A DNA stretch of 5,133 bases, taken from NCBI GenBank assembly GCA_017430945.1, contig JAFRMB010000119.1, forward strand, positions 1 through 5,133. The letters run 5' to 3'. Numbering within the stretch: the stretch's first letter is position 1; every line of letters starts with the position of its first letter. The stretch comes from Clostridia bacterium. GTDB taxonomy: Bacteria; Bacillota_A; Clostridia; Christensenellales; Aristaeellaceae. Under the pieces are notes generated by a model that was given only the letters and a program-made list of their open reading frames with translations, searched no databases and was not told where the DNA came from. Of this stretch, positions 1-5,133 are shown piece by piece. A program made the position numbers and the translations under genes.

Positions 1-1
1 C

Positions 2-235
2 CGCGCCTATCCCGAGGAGGGCAAGGTTCTCGTCGAGGGCGTTGCCATCGTCAAGAAGGCCACGCGTCCGAACCAGATGAACCAGCAGGGCGGCATCGTC
101 GACAAGCCCGCCAAGATCGACGTCTCGAACGTCATGCTCGTCTGCCCCGTGTGTGGCAAGGCCACCCGCGTCGGCCACAGCGGCACCGGCGTCGACAAGA
201 AGCGCGTCTGCAAGAAGTGCGGCGCCGAGTTCTAA
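2..235 (+). CDS. rplX: 50S ribosomal protein L24, C-terminal part (5' end outside window)
   Basis: This is the C-terminal 77 residues of ribosomal protein L24, an assembly-initiating protein of the large ribosomal subunit that binds 23S rRNA. Seen in sequence: the fragment opens with RAYPEEGKVLVEGVAIVKK and continues with KATRPNQMNQQGGIVDKPAKI in overlapping register, the typical L24 core that follows the KOW motif. It ends in two CxxC pairs (CPVCG at fragment residues 48-52 and CKKCG at 70-74), the zinc-ribbon tail of the zinc-binding form of L24. Known of the family: L24 is about 100-115 residues, so only about the first 30, including the KOW motif, lie outside the window. The TAA stop is at 233-235. 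In the conserved ribosomal-protein operon, rplE follows rplX immediately. Here a hairpin region follows and no rplE is present, which is odd. The protein assignment is secure; the genomic context is doubtful. Confidence 0.95.
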   Translation, partial: RAYPEEGKVLVEGVAIVKKATRPNQMNQQGGIVDKPAKIDVSNVMLVCPVCGKATRVGHSGTGVDKKRVCKKCGAEF

Positions 236-258
236 TCCGGCCCCACAGATGCAATTCG

Positions 259-295
259 AACCGGCCCCGCCTAGGCGGGGCCGGTTGTTTGTATT
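259..295 (+). terminator. Rho-independent terminator-like palindrome downstream of rplX
   Basis: A perfect 28-base palindrome at 259-286 has arms AACCGGCCCCGCCT and AGGCGGGGCCGGTT. It forms a very GC-rich stem of about 12 pairs with a CTAG tip, followed by the T-rich run GTTTGTATT (287-295). It starts 23 bases after the rplX stop, a good position for an intrinsic terminator. The T-run is interrupted by G and A, so it is not an ideal U-tract. Its last six bases (CCGGTT, 281-286) are also the first bases of the next hairpin's left arm, so the two stems cannot form fully at the same time. Confidence 0.7.
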
Positions 296-323
296 CCAGC
301 AGCGTCGAAATACAAACAACCGG
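281..323. repeat. Hairpin element A (15-bp inverted repeat around TTGTTTGTA)
   Basis: The left arm CCGGTTGTTTGTATT (281-295) is exactly complementary to the right arm AATACAAACAACCGG (309-323), with a 13-base loop (296-308). The arm is nearly the same as that of the next element, 73 bases downstream, so the two look like copies of one structured repeat. The left arm overlaps the terminator palindrome at 281-286. Function is unknown: it could be a REP/MITE-like intergenic repeat, a recombination or binding site, or a second terminator stem. The pairing is read directly from the sequence. Confidence 0.8.
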
Positions 324-352
324 TGGAATACCGGTGCATATGGACTTGATGC

Positions 353-408
353 TCCAGTTGTTTGTACTTTTCCCTGCGATGGTGCTTGAAATAGTACAAA
401 CAACTGGA
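353..408. repeat. Hairpin element B (16-bp inverted repeat, variant copy of element A)
   Basis: The left arm TCCAGTTGTTTGTACT (353-368) pairs perfectly with AGTACAAACAACTGGA (393-408) around a 24-base loop (369-392). Compared with element A over the shared 15 positions, the left arms differ at two sites (G/A at position 3, T/C at position 14), and the right arms carry the matching complementary changes, so pairing is kept. The loops differ in length and sequence. This suggests the hairpin, rather than the primary sequence, is conserved. No open reading frame of known type overlaps it. Confidence 0.8.
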
Positions 409-497
409 AATTGGACCGGGTCCAACCCTCGTGAGGCAATGGACGGTGGATTGCCTAGAATGATGGTGTCGTATCGCTGCGAGGGATTGCGAAGGAT
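409..497. other. Rest of the gene-free stretch 236-497: small dyads, no clear promoter
   Basis: After the two large hairpins come smaller dyads: TTGGACC/GGTCCAA (411-417 and 419-425, one-base centre), CCTC/GAGG (427-430 and 433-436) and AGGCAAT/ATTGCCT (434-440 and 450-456). A promoter for the following gene should lie here or slightly upstream, but I see no convincing -35/-10 pair. TAGAAT at 456-461 is a possible -10 without a good -35. No RNA gene or small coding region is recognisable. Confidence 0.5.
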
Positions 498-923
498 ATG
501 GGTGCGGACATCGAAGAGCTGCTCGAGAGGCCTTATTGGGTGATCGATATCCTTCCCAAGCAGGTGCCGGCGGATAGCCCGGGCCGCTTCTTTGCCGTGG
601 AGCAGCACGTCCTCGCAAGCCCGCGGAACGAGGTGCTGGCGGAGCACAGGCTGTCGCTGCTGCTCAAGCTGTACTGCTACTACGACCTGCGGATCTCGTC
701 CGATTACGGTGAGACGTGGGTCGATGGCCCCGATCCCGGGGATATCTCCCGCGCCATGGAGAAGGAGCTGTACCTGCTGCTGCCCGATGAGGATGTCCTG
801 ATCACCGCCGATCCGGGCGACATCTACATGACGCTCTACAACGCGACCGACGACCTGCTCGCCCTCATCCGCCAGCTTGCAACCGCCGAGGGCCTGTTCG
901 TATGGCAGCCCCCGCAGGGATAG
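498..923 (+). CDS. Conserved-looking hypothetical protein upstream of traX, 141 aa
   Basis: I do not recognise a characterised family. The 141-residue product is acidic and soluble-looking, with no signal peptide or membrane segment. The N-terminal stretch LLERPYWVIDILPKQVP (about residues 8-24) and the following PGRFFAVEQHVL look like a well-folded conserved core. A Leu-rich segment around LSLLLKLYCYYDLRIS and an acidic middle (GPDPGDIS, LLPDEDVLITADPGDIY) come next, then LLALIRQLATAEGLFVW near the end. The ATG at 498 is the only ATG available before the in-frame TAG at 456-458. A purine-rich GAAGGA directly abuts it and GAGGGA lies 11 bases upstream, so the ribosome binding site is not ideally spaced. 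The stop TAG (921-923) merges into the ribosome binding site of the next gene, which indicates co-transcription and probably coupled translation. Vaguely similar proteins occur as hypotheticals in gut Firmicutes from memory; a function cannot be given. Confidence 0.8.
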   Translation: MGADIEELLERPYWVIDILPKQVPADSPGRFFAVEQHVLASPRNEVLAEHRLSLLLKLYCYYDLRISSDYGETWVDGPDPGDISRAMEKELYLLLPDEDVLITADPGDIYMTLYNATDDLLALIRQLATAEGLFVWQPPQG

Positions 924-926
924 GGG
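922..926 (+). promoter_or_regulatory. Ribosome binding site fixing the traX start at 932
   Basis: AGGGG (922-926), continuing as AGGGGAGAAG, lies five bases before the ATG at 932. This is proper Shine-Dalgarno spacing. The upstream in-frame ATG at 902 lies inside the previous gene with no comparable site. This favours the shorter TraX start and ties its translation to termination of the preceding gene. Confidence 0.7.
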
Positions 927-931
927 AGAAG

Positions 932-1621
932 ATGGAGATCCCGAAGCGCTTCCGAGTACTCGACGGAACCACGCTCAAGCTGATCGCCATGGCCTCCATG
1001 GTGCTCGACCATGTGGGAGACAGCTTCTTCCCCGACCAGGTGTGGATGCGCGCACTCGGTAGGATCGCGATGCCCATCTTCGCGTTCTGCATCTCCGAAG
1101 GCTTCGCCCACACGCACGACAAGCAGCGCTATCTCATGCGCATGGGCATCTTCGCGCTGGTCAGCGAAGTGCCGTTCGACCTTGTGACCGCGGGCGTTCC
1201 GCTCGAGTTCTCGCACCAGAACATCATGGCCACGTTCTTCTGGGCAATCCTCGGGCTCATGCTCTTCGAGAGGATCGCAGGGGAGGGCGCACCGAAGAGC
1301 CGCCAGGCTGCGGGCTGCATCATGCTCGCCGTCTTCGCCATGCTCTCGGTGCTGCTCGGGCTCGACTACAACATGCTCGGCTGCGGTCTCATCTTCGTGT
1401 TCTACCTGCTGCGCGGAAAGGGTCTCGAAATCGAGGTCGCCGCCGGCGCAGTCTACCATGCGCTCCTGCGCAACATGGGGATCTACTGGTTCGGCCTGCT
1501 CGGATTCCTGCCGATCCTCTCGTACAACGGGCAGCGGGGCCGCGGCCTCAAATGGCTCTTCTACCTCTTCTATCCCGGCCACCTGCTGCTGATCTGGCTG
1601 GTCAGGACGATGCTGGGCTGA
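932..1621 (+). CDS. TraX-family integral membrane protein, 229 aa
   Basis: This is a TraX-family polytopic membrane protein. The founding member, F-plasmid TraX, is required for N-terminal acetylation of F pilin. Chromosomal members in gut bacteria are common and mostly of unknown substrate. Seen in sequence: the family's N-terminal signature LDGTTLKLIAMASMVLDHVG (about residues 10-29); RIAMPIFAFCISEGFAHT (about 44-61); a series of hydrophobic segments (for example MGIFALVSEVPFDLV, IMATFFWAILGLMLF, CIMLAVFAMLSVLLGL, GCGLIFVFYLL); and the C-terminal hallmark KWLFYLFYPGHLLLIWLV. About 230 residues is normal for the family. The ATG at 932 is preferred over the in-frame ATG at 902, which would add ten residues and overlap the upstream gene by 22 bases. 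It sits 8 bases after the 141-residue hypothetical and ends 3 bases from a convergent gene. No conjugation genes are nearby, so a role in pilin processing is not supported; an acyl- or acetyl-transfer role in the membrane is only an inference from the family. Confidence 0.9.
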   Translation: MEIPKRFRVLDGTTLKLIAMASMVLDHVGDSFFPDQVWMRALGRIAMPIFAFCISEGFAHTHDKQRYLMRMGIFALVSEVPFDLVTAGVPLEFSHQNIMATFFWAILGLMLFERIAGEGAPKSRQAAGCIMLAVFAMLSVLLGLDYNMLGCGLIFVFYLLRGKGLEIEVAAGAVYHALLRNMGIYWFGLLGFLPILSYNGQRGRGLKWLFYLFYPGHLLLIWLVRTMLG

Positions 1622-1624
1622 CGA

Positions 1625-3955
1625 TCAGCCGAGCACGGCCCCTGCGATCAGGTACGTGATGAACGCCAGCAGCCAGGCGATGGCGCACTGCGCGACGACG
1701 ATGCCCGTCGACCACTTCCCGCCGAGCTCGCGCCTGATGGCGGCGACTGCCGCCACGCACGGCGTGTAGAGCAGGCAGAACACGAGGTAGCTCAGCGCTG
1801 CGGCGGGGGTGAGCGCCGCGGTGAGCGCCGCGGCATCCACGAAGAGCACCGTGAGCGTGGAGACGACGGTCTCCTTGGCCATGAAGCCCACGATCAGCGC
1901 GATCACGAAGCGCCAGTCGCCGAATCCGAGCGGTGCGAACAGGGGCGCCAGCCAACCGGCGAGCAGGGCGAGGATGCTGTTCTCGGGGCTCTCCACGAAC
2001 TCGAGCTGCGGGCTGAACGACTGCAGGACCCATACGACGATGGTCGCCGCGAAGATGACGGTGAACGCGCGCGTGATGAAGTCCTTGGACTTATCCCATA
2101 CGAGCTGGGCCACGCTCTTGGGCGAGGGCATGCGGTAGTTGGGCAGCTCCATCACGAAGGGGACCGCCTCGCCCTTGAAGGCCGTGTTGTGCGAGAGCGC
2201 GCCCACGACCACGGCCATCACGATGCCGATCAGGTAGAGCCCGATGATGATGAAGCCCGCATGCCTGGGGAAGAACGCGCCGGCGACGTAGCCGTAGATC
2301 GTGAGCTTGGTCACGCAGCTCATGAACGGCGTGAGGAGGATGGTGAGCTTGCGGTCGCGCGAGGAGGGCAGGGTGCGCGTGGCCATGACGGCGGGGACCG
2401 TGCAGCCGAAGCCCATGATCATCGGGACGATCGAGCGGCCCGACAGACCGATCTTGCGCAGCGCGCGGTCCATGAAGAACGCGACGCGCGCCATGTAGCC
2501 GGTATCCTGCAGCAGCGACAGGAAGAAGAACATCGTGACAATGATGGGGAAGAACAGGATGACGGTGCCCACGCCGTTGAGCGCGCCATCGACGATGAAG
2601 GACCGGATGATGGGGTTCGCGGATGCGAGCGCAGCTGATGTCGCCCCCATGAGGGCGTCGAGCCCCGTCTGGATGATGCCCTGGAAGAACGGCCCGATCA
2701 CGTTGAACGTGAGCACGAAGATCAGACCCATGATGAGGATGAACAGGGGGATGGCGGTCCACTGGCCCGTGAGCAGGCGGTCGATCGCCGCGCTGCGGGT
2801 GCGCTCCCTGCTCTCGCGCGGCTTCACCACGGTGGCGTCGACCACCTTCTTGATGAACGAGAAGCGCATGTCGGCGATGGCGGCGGCACGGTCGAGCCCG
2901 CGCTCCTCCTCCATCTGGGAGACGATGTGCTCGATCATCCCGCGCTCGTTCTCGGTGAGGTTGAGGGCGCGGGCGACCGATCCGTCGCCTTCGGCGAGCT
3001 TGGTCGCCGCGAAGCGCACGGGGATGCCGGCGCGCTCGGCATGGTCCTGGATGAGGTGCATGATGCCGTGGAGGCAGCGGTGCACGGCGCCGCCGTTCTC
3101 GTCTGCCGCACAGAAGTCCTGGCGTCCGGGGCGCTCCTGGTAATGCGCCACGTGGATGGCGTGGTTGACGAGCTCCTCGACGCCCTCGTTGAGCGACGCG
3201 GCGATGGGCACGACCGGGATGCCGAGCATGCCCTCCATGTGGTTGAGCTCCCGGAGCTCGGTATAGGTGATGTAGTCGATCACCCGGGGGCTTTCCACCA
3301 CGCGCGGGTCGGCGGTGAGCAGGCCGGAGACGTCCGTCCAGTTCTCGTAGAGCCGGGCCTGCGCGGCGCGGGCGACGATGGCCCCGGTGATGTCGGAGCC
3401 GCCCCGGGTGAAGGTGCGCACGCGGCCGTCCGGCAGCGCCCCGTAAAATCCGGGAATGACGGCGCGCTCCGCCCCGGCGAGCCGCTCGCCGAGCAGGCGG
3501 CAGGTCGTCTCCAGGTCCAGCTGTCCGTCCGGGCCAAAGCGGATGGTCTCGGCGGGGTCGATAAAGGCGGCGTCCAGATATTGGGCGATGAGGCGTCCGT
3601 TCAGGTACTCGCCGCGGCTGGCCATGTAATCGCGCTCCGGCGCGGTCTGCAGATGGGCGCGGATGCGCGCGAAGTCCGCGTCAAGGTCGCGGCGGACGCC
3701 CAGCTCGGTGGCGCTGTCCCGGAAGCGGGTTTCGATCTCCGCCAGGGGCGCGGCATAATCCGCGCCGACCACGGCCGCGGCGCAGCAGCGGTAGAGCAGG
3801 TCCGTCACCTTGGTGTCGGCGTCCCCCCGCTTGCCCGGCGCGGAGACGACCACAAAGCGCCGGGCCGGGTCATCCCGGACGATGGCCGCCGCCTTTTTGA
3901 TCTGGGCCGCGCTCGCCAGCGAGGTGCCGCCGAATTTAACGACGATTGTATTCAT
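1625..3955 (-). CDS. Chimeric reading frame: aspartate kinase N-terminus joined in frame to FeoB C-terminus (776 aa)
   Basis: Residues 1-237 are the start of a clostridial-type aspartate kinase (first step of Lys/Thr/Met synthesis): VVKFGGTSLAS at 5-15, SAPGKRGDADTKVTDLLY near 40-57, SRGEYLNG from 113, TRGGSD at 183-188, ENWTDVSG around 204-211. The family then continues LRELSYMGA and needs the rest of the kinase fold plus two ACT domains; all are missing. From about residue 238 the protein is FeoB, the membrane ferrous iron transporter: only the end of its G domain (G5-like IAASLNEG from 251), the helical linker with RFSFI at 364-368, then the permease (DRLLTGQW to W399, GFGC at C518, FMSC at C547, ELPNYR from 603, YTPC at C733). 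G1-G4 are absent. FMSCVTKLTIYG differs from the usual FMSC-(S/G)ARLPIY. The ATG at 3955 has GGGAGAG about ten bases upstream. Inference: a joint between two organisms' DNA (assembly chimera) or a rearranged non-functional gene rather than a working fusion. Confidence 0.85.
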   Translation of the reverse strand: MNTIVVKFGGTSLASAAQIKKAAAIVRDDPARRFVVVSAPGKRGDADTKVTDLLYRCCAAAVVGADYAAPLAEIETRFRDSATELGVRRDLDADFARIRAHLQTAPERDYMASRGEYLNGRLIAQYLDAAFIDPAETIRFGPDGQLDLETTCRLLGERLAGAERAVIPGFYGALPDGRVRTFTRGGSDITGAIVARAAQARLYENWTDVSGLLTADPRVVESPRVIDYITYTELRELNHMEGMLGIPVVPIAASLNEGVEELVNHAIHVAHYQERPGRQDFCAADENGGAVHRCLHGIMHLIQDHAERAGIPVRFAATKLAEGDGSVARALNLTENERGMIEHIVSQMEEERGLDRAAAIADMRFSFIKKVVDATVVKPRESRERTRSAAIDRLLTGQWTAIPLFILIMGLIFVLTFNVIGPFFQGIIQTGLDALMGATSAALASANPIIRSFIVDGALNGVGTVILFFPIIVTMFFFLSLLQDTGYMARVAFFMDRALRKIGLSGRSIVPMIMGFGCTVPAVMATRTLPSSRDRKLTILLTPFMSCVTKLTIYGYVAGAFFPRHAGFIIIGLYLIGIVMAVVVGALSHNTAFKGEAVPFVMELPNYRMPSPKSVAQLVWDKSKDFITRAFTVIFAATIVVWVLQSFSPQLEFVESPENSILALLAGWLAPLFAPLGFGDWRFVIALIVGFMAKETVVSTLTVLFVDAAALTAALTPAAALSYLVFCLLYTPCVAAVAAIRRELGGKWSTGIVVAQCAIAWLLAFITYLIAGAVLG
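3230..3262. other. Junction between FeoB-derived and aspartokinase-derived sequence
   Basis: Reading the minus strand, aspartokinase homology runs through YITYTELREL (ends at 3245) and FeoB homology is clear from MEGMLGIPVVPI (from about 3238). The switch therefore falls within a few codons. GAGCTC occurs twice here (3245-3250 and 3254-3259). The parental aspartokinase would read GAGCTC then a Ser/Asn-Tyr-Met codon run, so short sequence identity probably bridged the two sources. Wobble-base preference also changes by eye across this point. Confidence 0.7.
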
Positions 3956-3984
3956 AGGGCATTTTCTCTCCCGAATGGTTCAGT

Positions 3985-4863
3985 TCAGCGCGTCCAGATC
4001 ACGGACGGGTCGATGTGCTGCGGGTCAGGGCTGCCGGTATGGGCCATGATGCCGGCCAGCTCCGCGGTCATCTGGCGGATGCACTCCGCCGCGCCTTCCG
4101 CGCCGTTTTCCAGGGCGGGGAACAGCGCGCGGCCCAGGGCGACGCCCGTCGCGCCCAGGGCCAGGGCCTTGAACACGTCGTAGGCCGAGGCGACGCCACA
4201 GTCGAGGAAGATCGTCACGCTGTCGCCCACGGCCTCCTTGATCCGGGGCAGGACCATCAGCGGCGGGACGGCGTAGTTCAGGATGCCGTGGTGGTGGGAG
4301 ACGACGATGCCCTTTGCGCCCGCTTCGACGCACTTCACGGCGTCGGTCACGCACAGCACGCCTTTGACCACGAAGGGGGTGTCCCCGGCGGCCTGCACGA
4401 ATTCGCGCAGCTCGGCGGCGGACTTGGGGCGCATCTCTTCGCCCACGACCACGTCGTATTCGCCCTTGCGGCTGAAGGCGTGGTCGATGTCCATGCCCAC
4501 GGCCAGCGCGCCCAGGCCCTTGGCGTGCTCGATCTTGCGGAGGATGCGTTCGTTGTCCCTGTAGGGCTTGATGATCTTCACCGTCTCCGCGCCGGTGGCC
4601 ATCAGCTGCTCCAGCTGGGCCTCGTCGCCCATGCCCACCCAGTTGAGGGCGTTGGTCATTTTCGCGGCGCGGGCTACGTCCTCCAGCGTCTTCATGTGGG
4701 AGAAGGCGGCCATCATGATCGGGGTGTCAAAGGTCTTGCCGAAGATCTCCGTCTTTGTGGAGGGCTTGACGCCGTCCAGGTGGCGCATTTCGATCAGGAT
4801 GGAGTCGAAGTAGTCGCGGGTGATTCGGTTGGTGTCGCCGGGGTTGAACTGGAGCTCGGGCAT
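3985..4863 (-). CDS. FMN-dependent alpha-hydroxy-acid dehydrogenase/oxidase-like protein, 292 aa
   Basis: A TIM-barrel flavoprotein of the FMN-dependent alpha-hydroxy-acid dehydrogenase superfamily (lactate oxidase, glycolate oxidase, L-lactate dehydrogenase LldD), which also resembles type-2 isopentenyl-diphosphate isomerase. Seen: N-terminal DTPIMMAAFSHM, matching the family's PIxxAPxAM FMN-binding strand; VVKGVLCVTDAVKCVEAGAKG with the FMN-contacting Lys at 167; VVSHHHG (His 190-192); IFLDCGVASAYDVFKALALGATGVALGRAL with D221, G223 and G244-R245, the phosphate-binding C-terminal half of the barrel. Oddities: canonical SNHGGR is SHHHGI, and the usual DGGxRxGxD is DCGVASAYD, so both arginines expected near the substrate are absent. 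At 292 residues it is shorter than the usual 350-400. Its substrate may therefore not be a simple 2-hydroxy acid. A strong ribosome binding site precedes the ATG. It is 29 bases upstream of the aspartokinase start on the same strand and 42 bases downstream of an unknown gene, probably an operon. Confidence 0.88.
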   Translation of the reverse strand: MPELQFNPGDTNRITRDYFDSILIEMRHLDGVKPSTKTEIFGKTFDTPIMMAAFSHMKTLEDVARAAKMTNALNWVGMGDEAQLEQLMATGAETVKIIKPYRDNERILRKIEHAKGLGALAVGMDIDHAFSRKGEYDVVVGEEMRPKSAAELREFVQAAGDTPFVVKGVLCVTDAVKCVEAGAKGIVVSHHHGILNYAVPPLMVLPRIKEAVGDSVTIFLDCGVASAYDVFKALALGATGVALGRALFPALENGAEGAAECIRQMTAELAGIMAHTGSPDPQHIDPSVIWTR

Positions 4864-4870
4864 GGGAAAA

Positions 4871-4878
4871 CCTCCTTT
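4871..4878 (-). promoter_or_regulatory. Strong Shine-Dalgarno site of the FMN enzyme gene
   Basis: On the minus strand AAAGGAGG is followed seven bases later by the ATG at 4863-4861. This near-consensus anti-16S match supports that ATG as the true start and suggests high translation. It is a low-GC-Gram-positive-style site, in line with a Firmicutes origin for the right part of the window. Confidence 0.8.
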
Positions 4879-4905
4879 GCGTCGGTGGGTCGTTTGGGAT
4901 GCGCT

Positions 4906-5133
4906 CTATTCCTCGAGCAGGCGATAGACGGCGTTATAGGCGCCGTTCAGGTCGACGATCTCCTCGATGATGCCGGAAAAGTCGGACTCATAGGTCCTCG
5001 TCCGGTACAGGTAGAAGAGATTCGATGCTTTTTGCACTTCAAGCCTCCCGTTTCGGTGTACCAGCACGCTGGAAGCGAGGCCGGGATAGCTGTAGTAGGG
5101 CTCGGAATAAAAGTAATCGGTATAGATGAGGAA
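4906..5133 (-). CDS. Unrecognised protein, C-terminal 75 residues (5' end outside window)
   Basis: An open minus-strand frame runs from the window edge (first codon TTC at 5133-5131) to TAG at 4908-4906, with no internal stop. The visible protein begins FLIYTDYFYSEPYYSYPG, is rich in Tyr and Phe, and ends IVDLNGAYNAVYRLLEE. It has no membrane segment and no motif I can assign. The C-terminal half (SDFSGIIEEIVDLNGAYNAV onwards) looks helical and acidic. It uses more A/T wobble codons (TTT, TAT, AAA, CGA) than the genes on the left of the window. It lies 42 bases upstream of the FMN enzyme on the same strand and may share its transcript. It is supported as coding by the clean frame, the plausible composition and the close spacing to the next gene. 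Confidence 0.65.
   Translation of the reverse strand, partial: FLIYTDYFYSEPYYSYPGLASSVLVHRNGRLEVQKASNLFYLYRTRTYESDFSGIIEEIVDLNGAYNAVYRLLEE

Noticed and set aside
281..408. Possible CRISPR array from repeated TTGTTTGTA/TACAAACAA units
   Set aside because: The repeats are arms of two hairpins in inverted pairs with unequal spacing, not three or more direct repeats with uniform spacers, and no cas gene is present.
409..497. Promoter for the 141-residue gene (TAGAAT at 456-461, TTGCCT at 451-456)
   Set aside because: No -35/-10 pair with acceptable sequence and 16-18 base spacing could be assembled.
151..543. A + strand open frame crossing the end of rplX, the hairpins and the start of the 141-residue gene
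   Set aside because: It overlaps L24 in another frame, reads through palindromic non-coding sequence and has no recognisable protein features.
902..931. Longer TraX start at the ATG at 902
   Set aside because: It would overlap the upstream gene by 22 bases, lacks a ribosome binding site and adds residues not typical of the family, while AGGGG is properly placed for the ATG at 932.
836..1582. A minus-strand open frame of 248 codons opposite traX
   Set aside because: Its Glu/His-rich content is the expected reverse-complement shadow of a GC-rich membrane protein gene; TraX motifs on the + strand are unambiguous.
1625..3955. A new bifunctional kinase-iron transporter system
   Set aside because: Both halves lack essential parts (the end of the kinase fold and ACT domains; G1-G4 of the FeoB GTPase), so a functional bifunctional protein is less likely than a chimeric joint. 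Kept as a finding only for checking.
2927..4183. A long + strand open frame of 418 codons opposite the chimeric gene
   Set aside because: It is antisense to well-recognised aspartokinase, FeoB and FMN-enzyme sequence, its composition is His/Asp/Gly/Arg/Val-rich low-complexity typical of mirror frames in GC-rich DNA, and it crosses the joint without any domain signal.

Overview
The window is a high-GC bacterial segment that looks like pieces of two unrelated genomes joined together. The left part (about 1-3240) has the strongly GC-rich third positions and protein style of a gut actinobacterium of the Coriobacteriia (Collinsella/Eggerthella-like). The right part (about 3250-5133) resembles a GC-rich Clostridia/Oscillospiraceae-type genome, with a clostridial-style aspartokinase and freer use of A/T at wobble positions. 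These taxonomic guesses come from recognising protein families, not from a search.

Layout, left to right: (1) the last 77 codons of ribosomal protein L24 (rplX, + strand); (2) a 262-base gene-free stretch holding a terminator-like palindrome and a tandem pair of related hairpins whose arms differ by two compensatory base-pair changes; (3) a two-gene + strand unit, an unrecognised 141-residue acidic protein followed by a TraX-family membrane protein; (4) convergent to these and only 3 bases away, a 776-codon minus-strand reading frame whose first about 237 residues are the N-terminal part of an aspartate kinase and whose remaining about 539 residues are the C-terminal part of the ferrous iron transporter FeoB; (5) upstream of that on the same strand, a complete FMN-dependent alpha-hydroxy-acid-dehydrogenase-like gene; (6) at the right edge, the last 75 codons of an unrecognised minus-strand gene.

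The key point for interpretation is the in-frame aspartokinase/FeoB joint near 3230-3260. The aspartokinase half stops before the end of its kinase domain and has no ACT domains. The FeoB half has lost G1-G4 of its GTPase domain. Neither half should work as its parent does, so a chimeric metagenomic assembly or a recombination junction is more likely than a new fusion enzyme. The loss of rplE after rplX is a second sign that gene order here may not be native. On the right, the unknown gene, the FMN enzyme and lysC are co-directional with gaps of 42 and 29 bases and probably formed an operon in their source genome. On the left, the 141-residue gene and traX are translationally close and probably co-transcribed.
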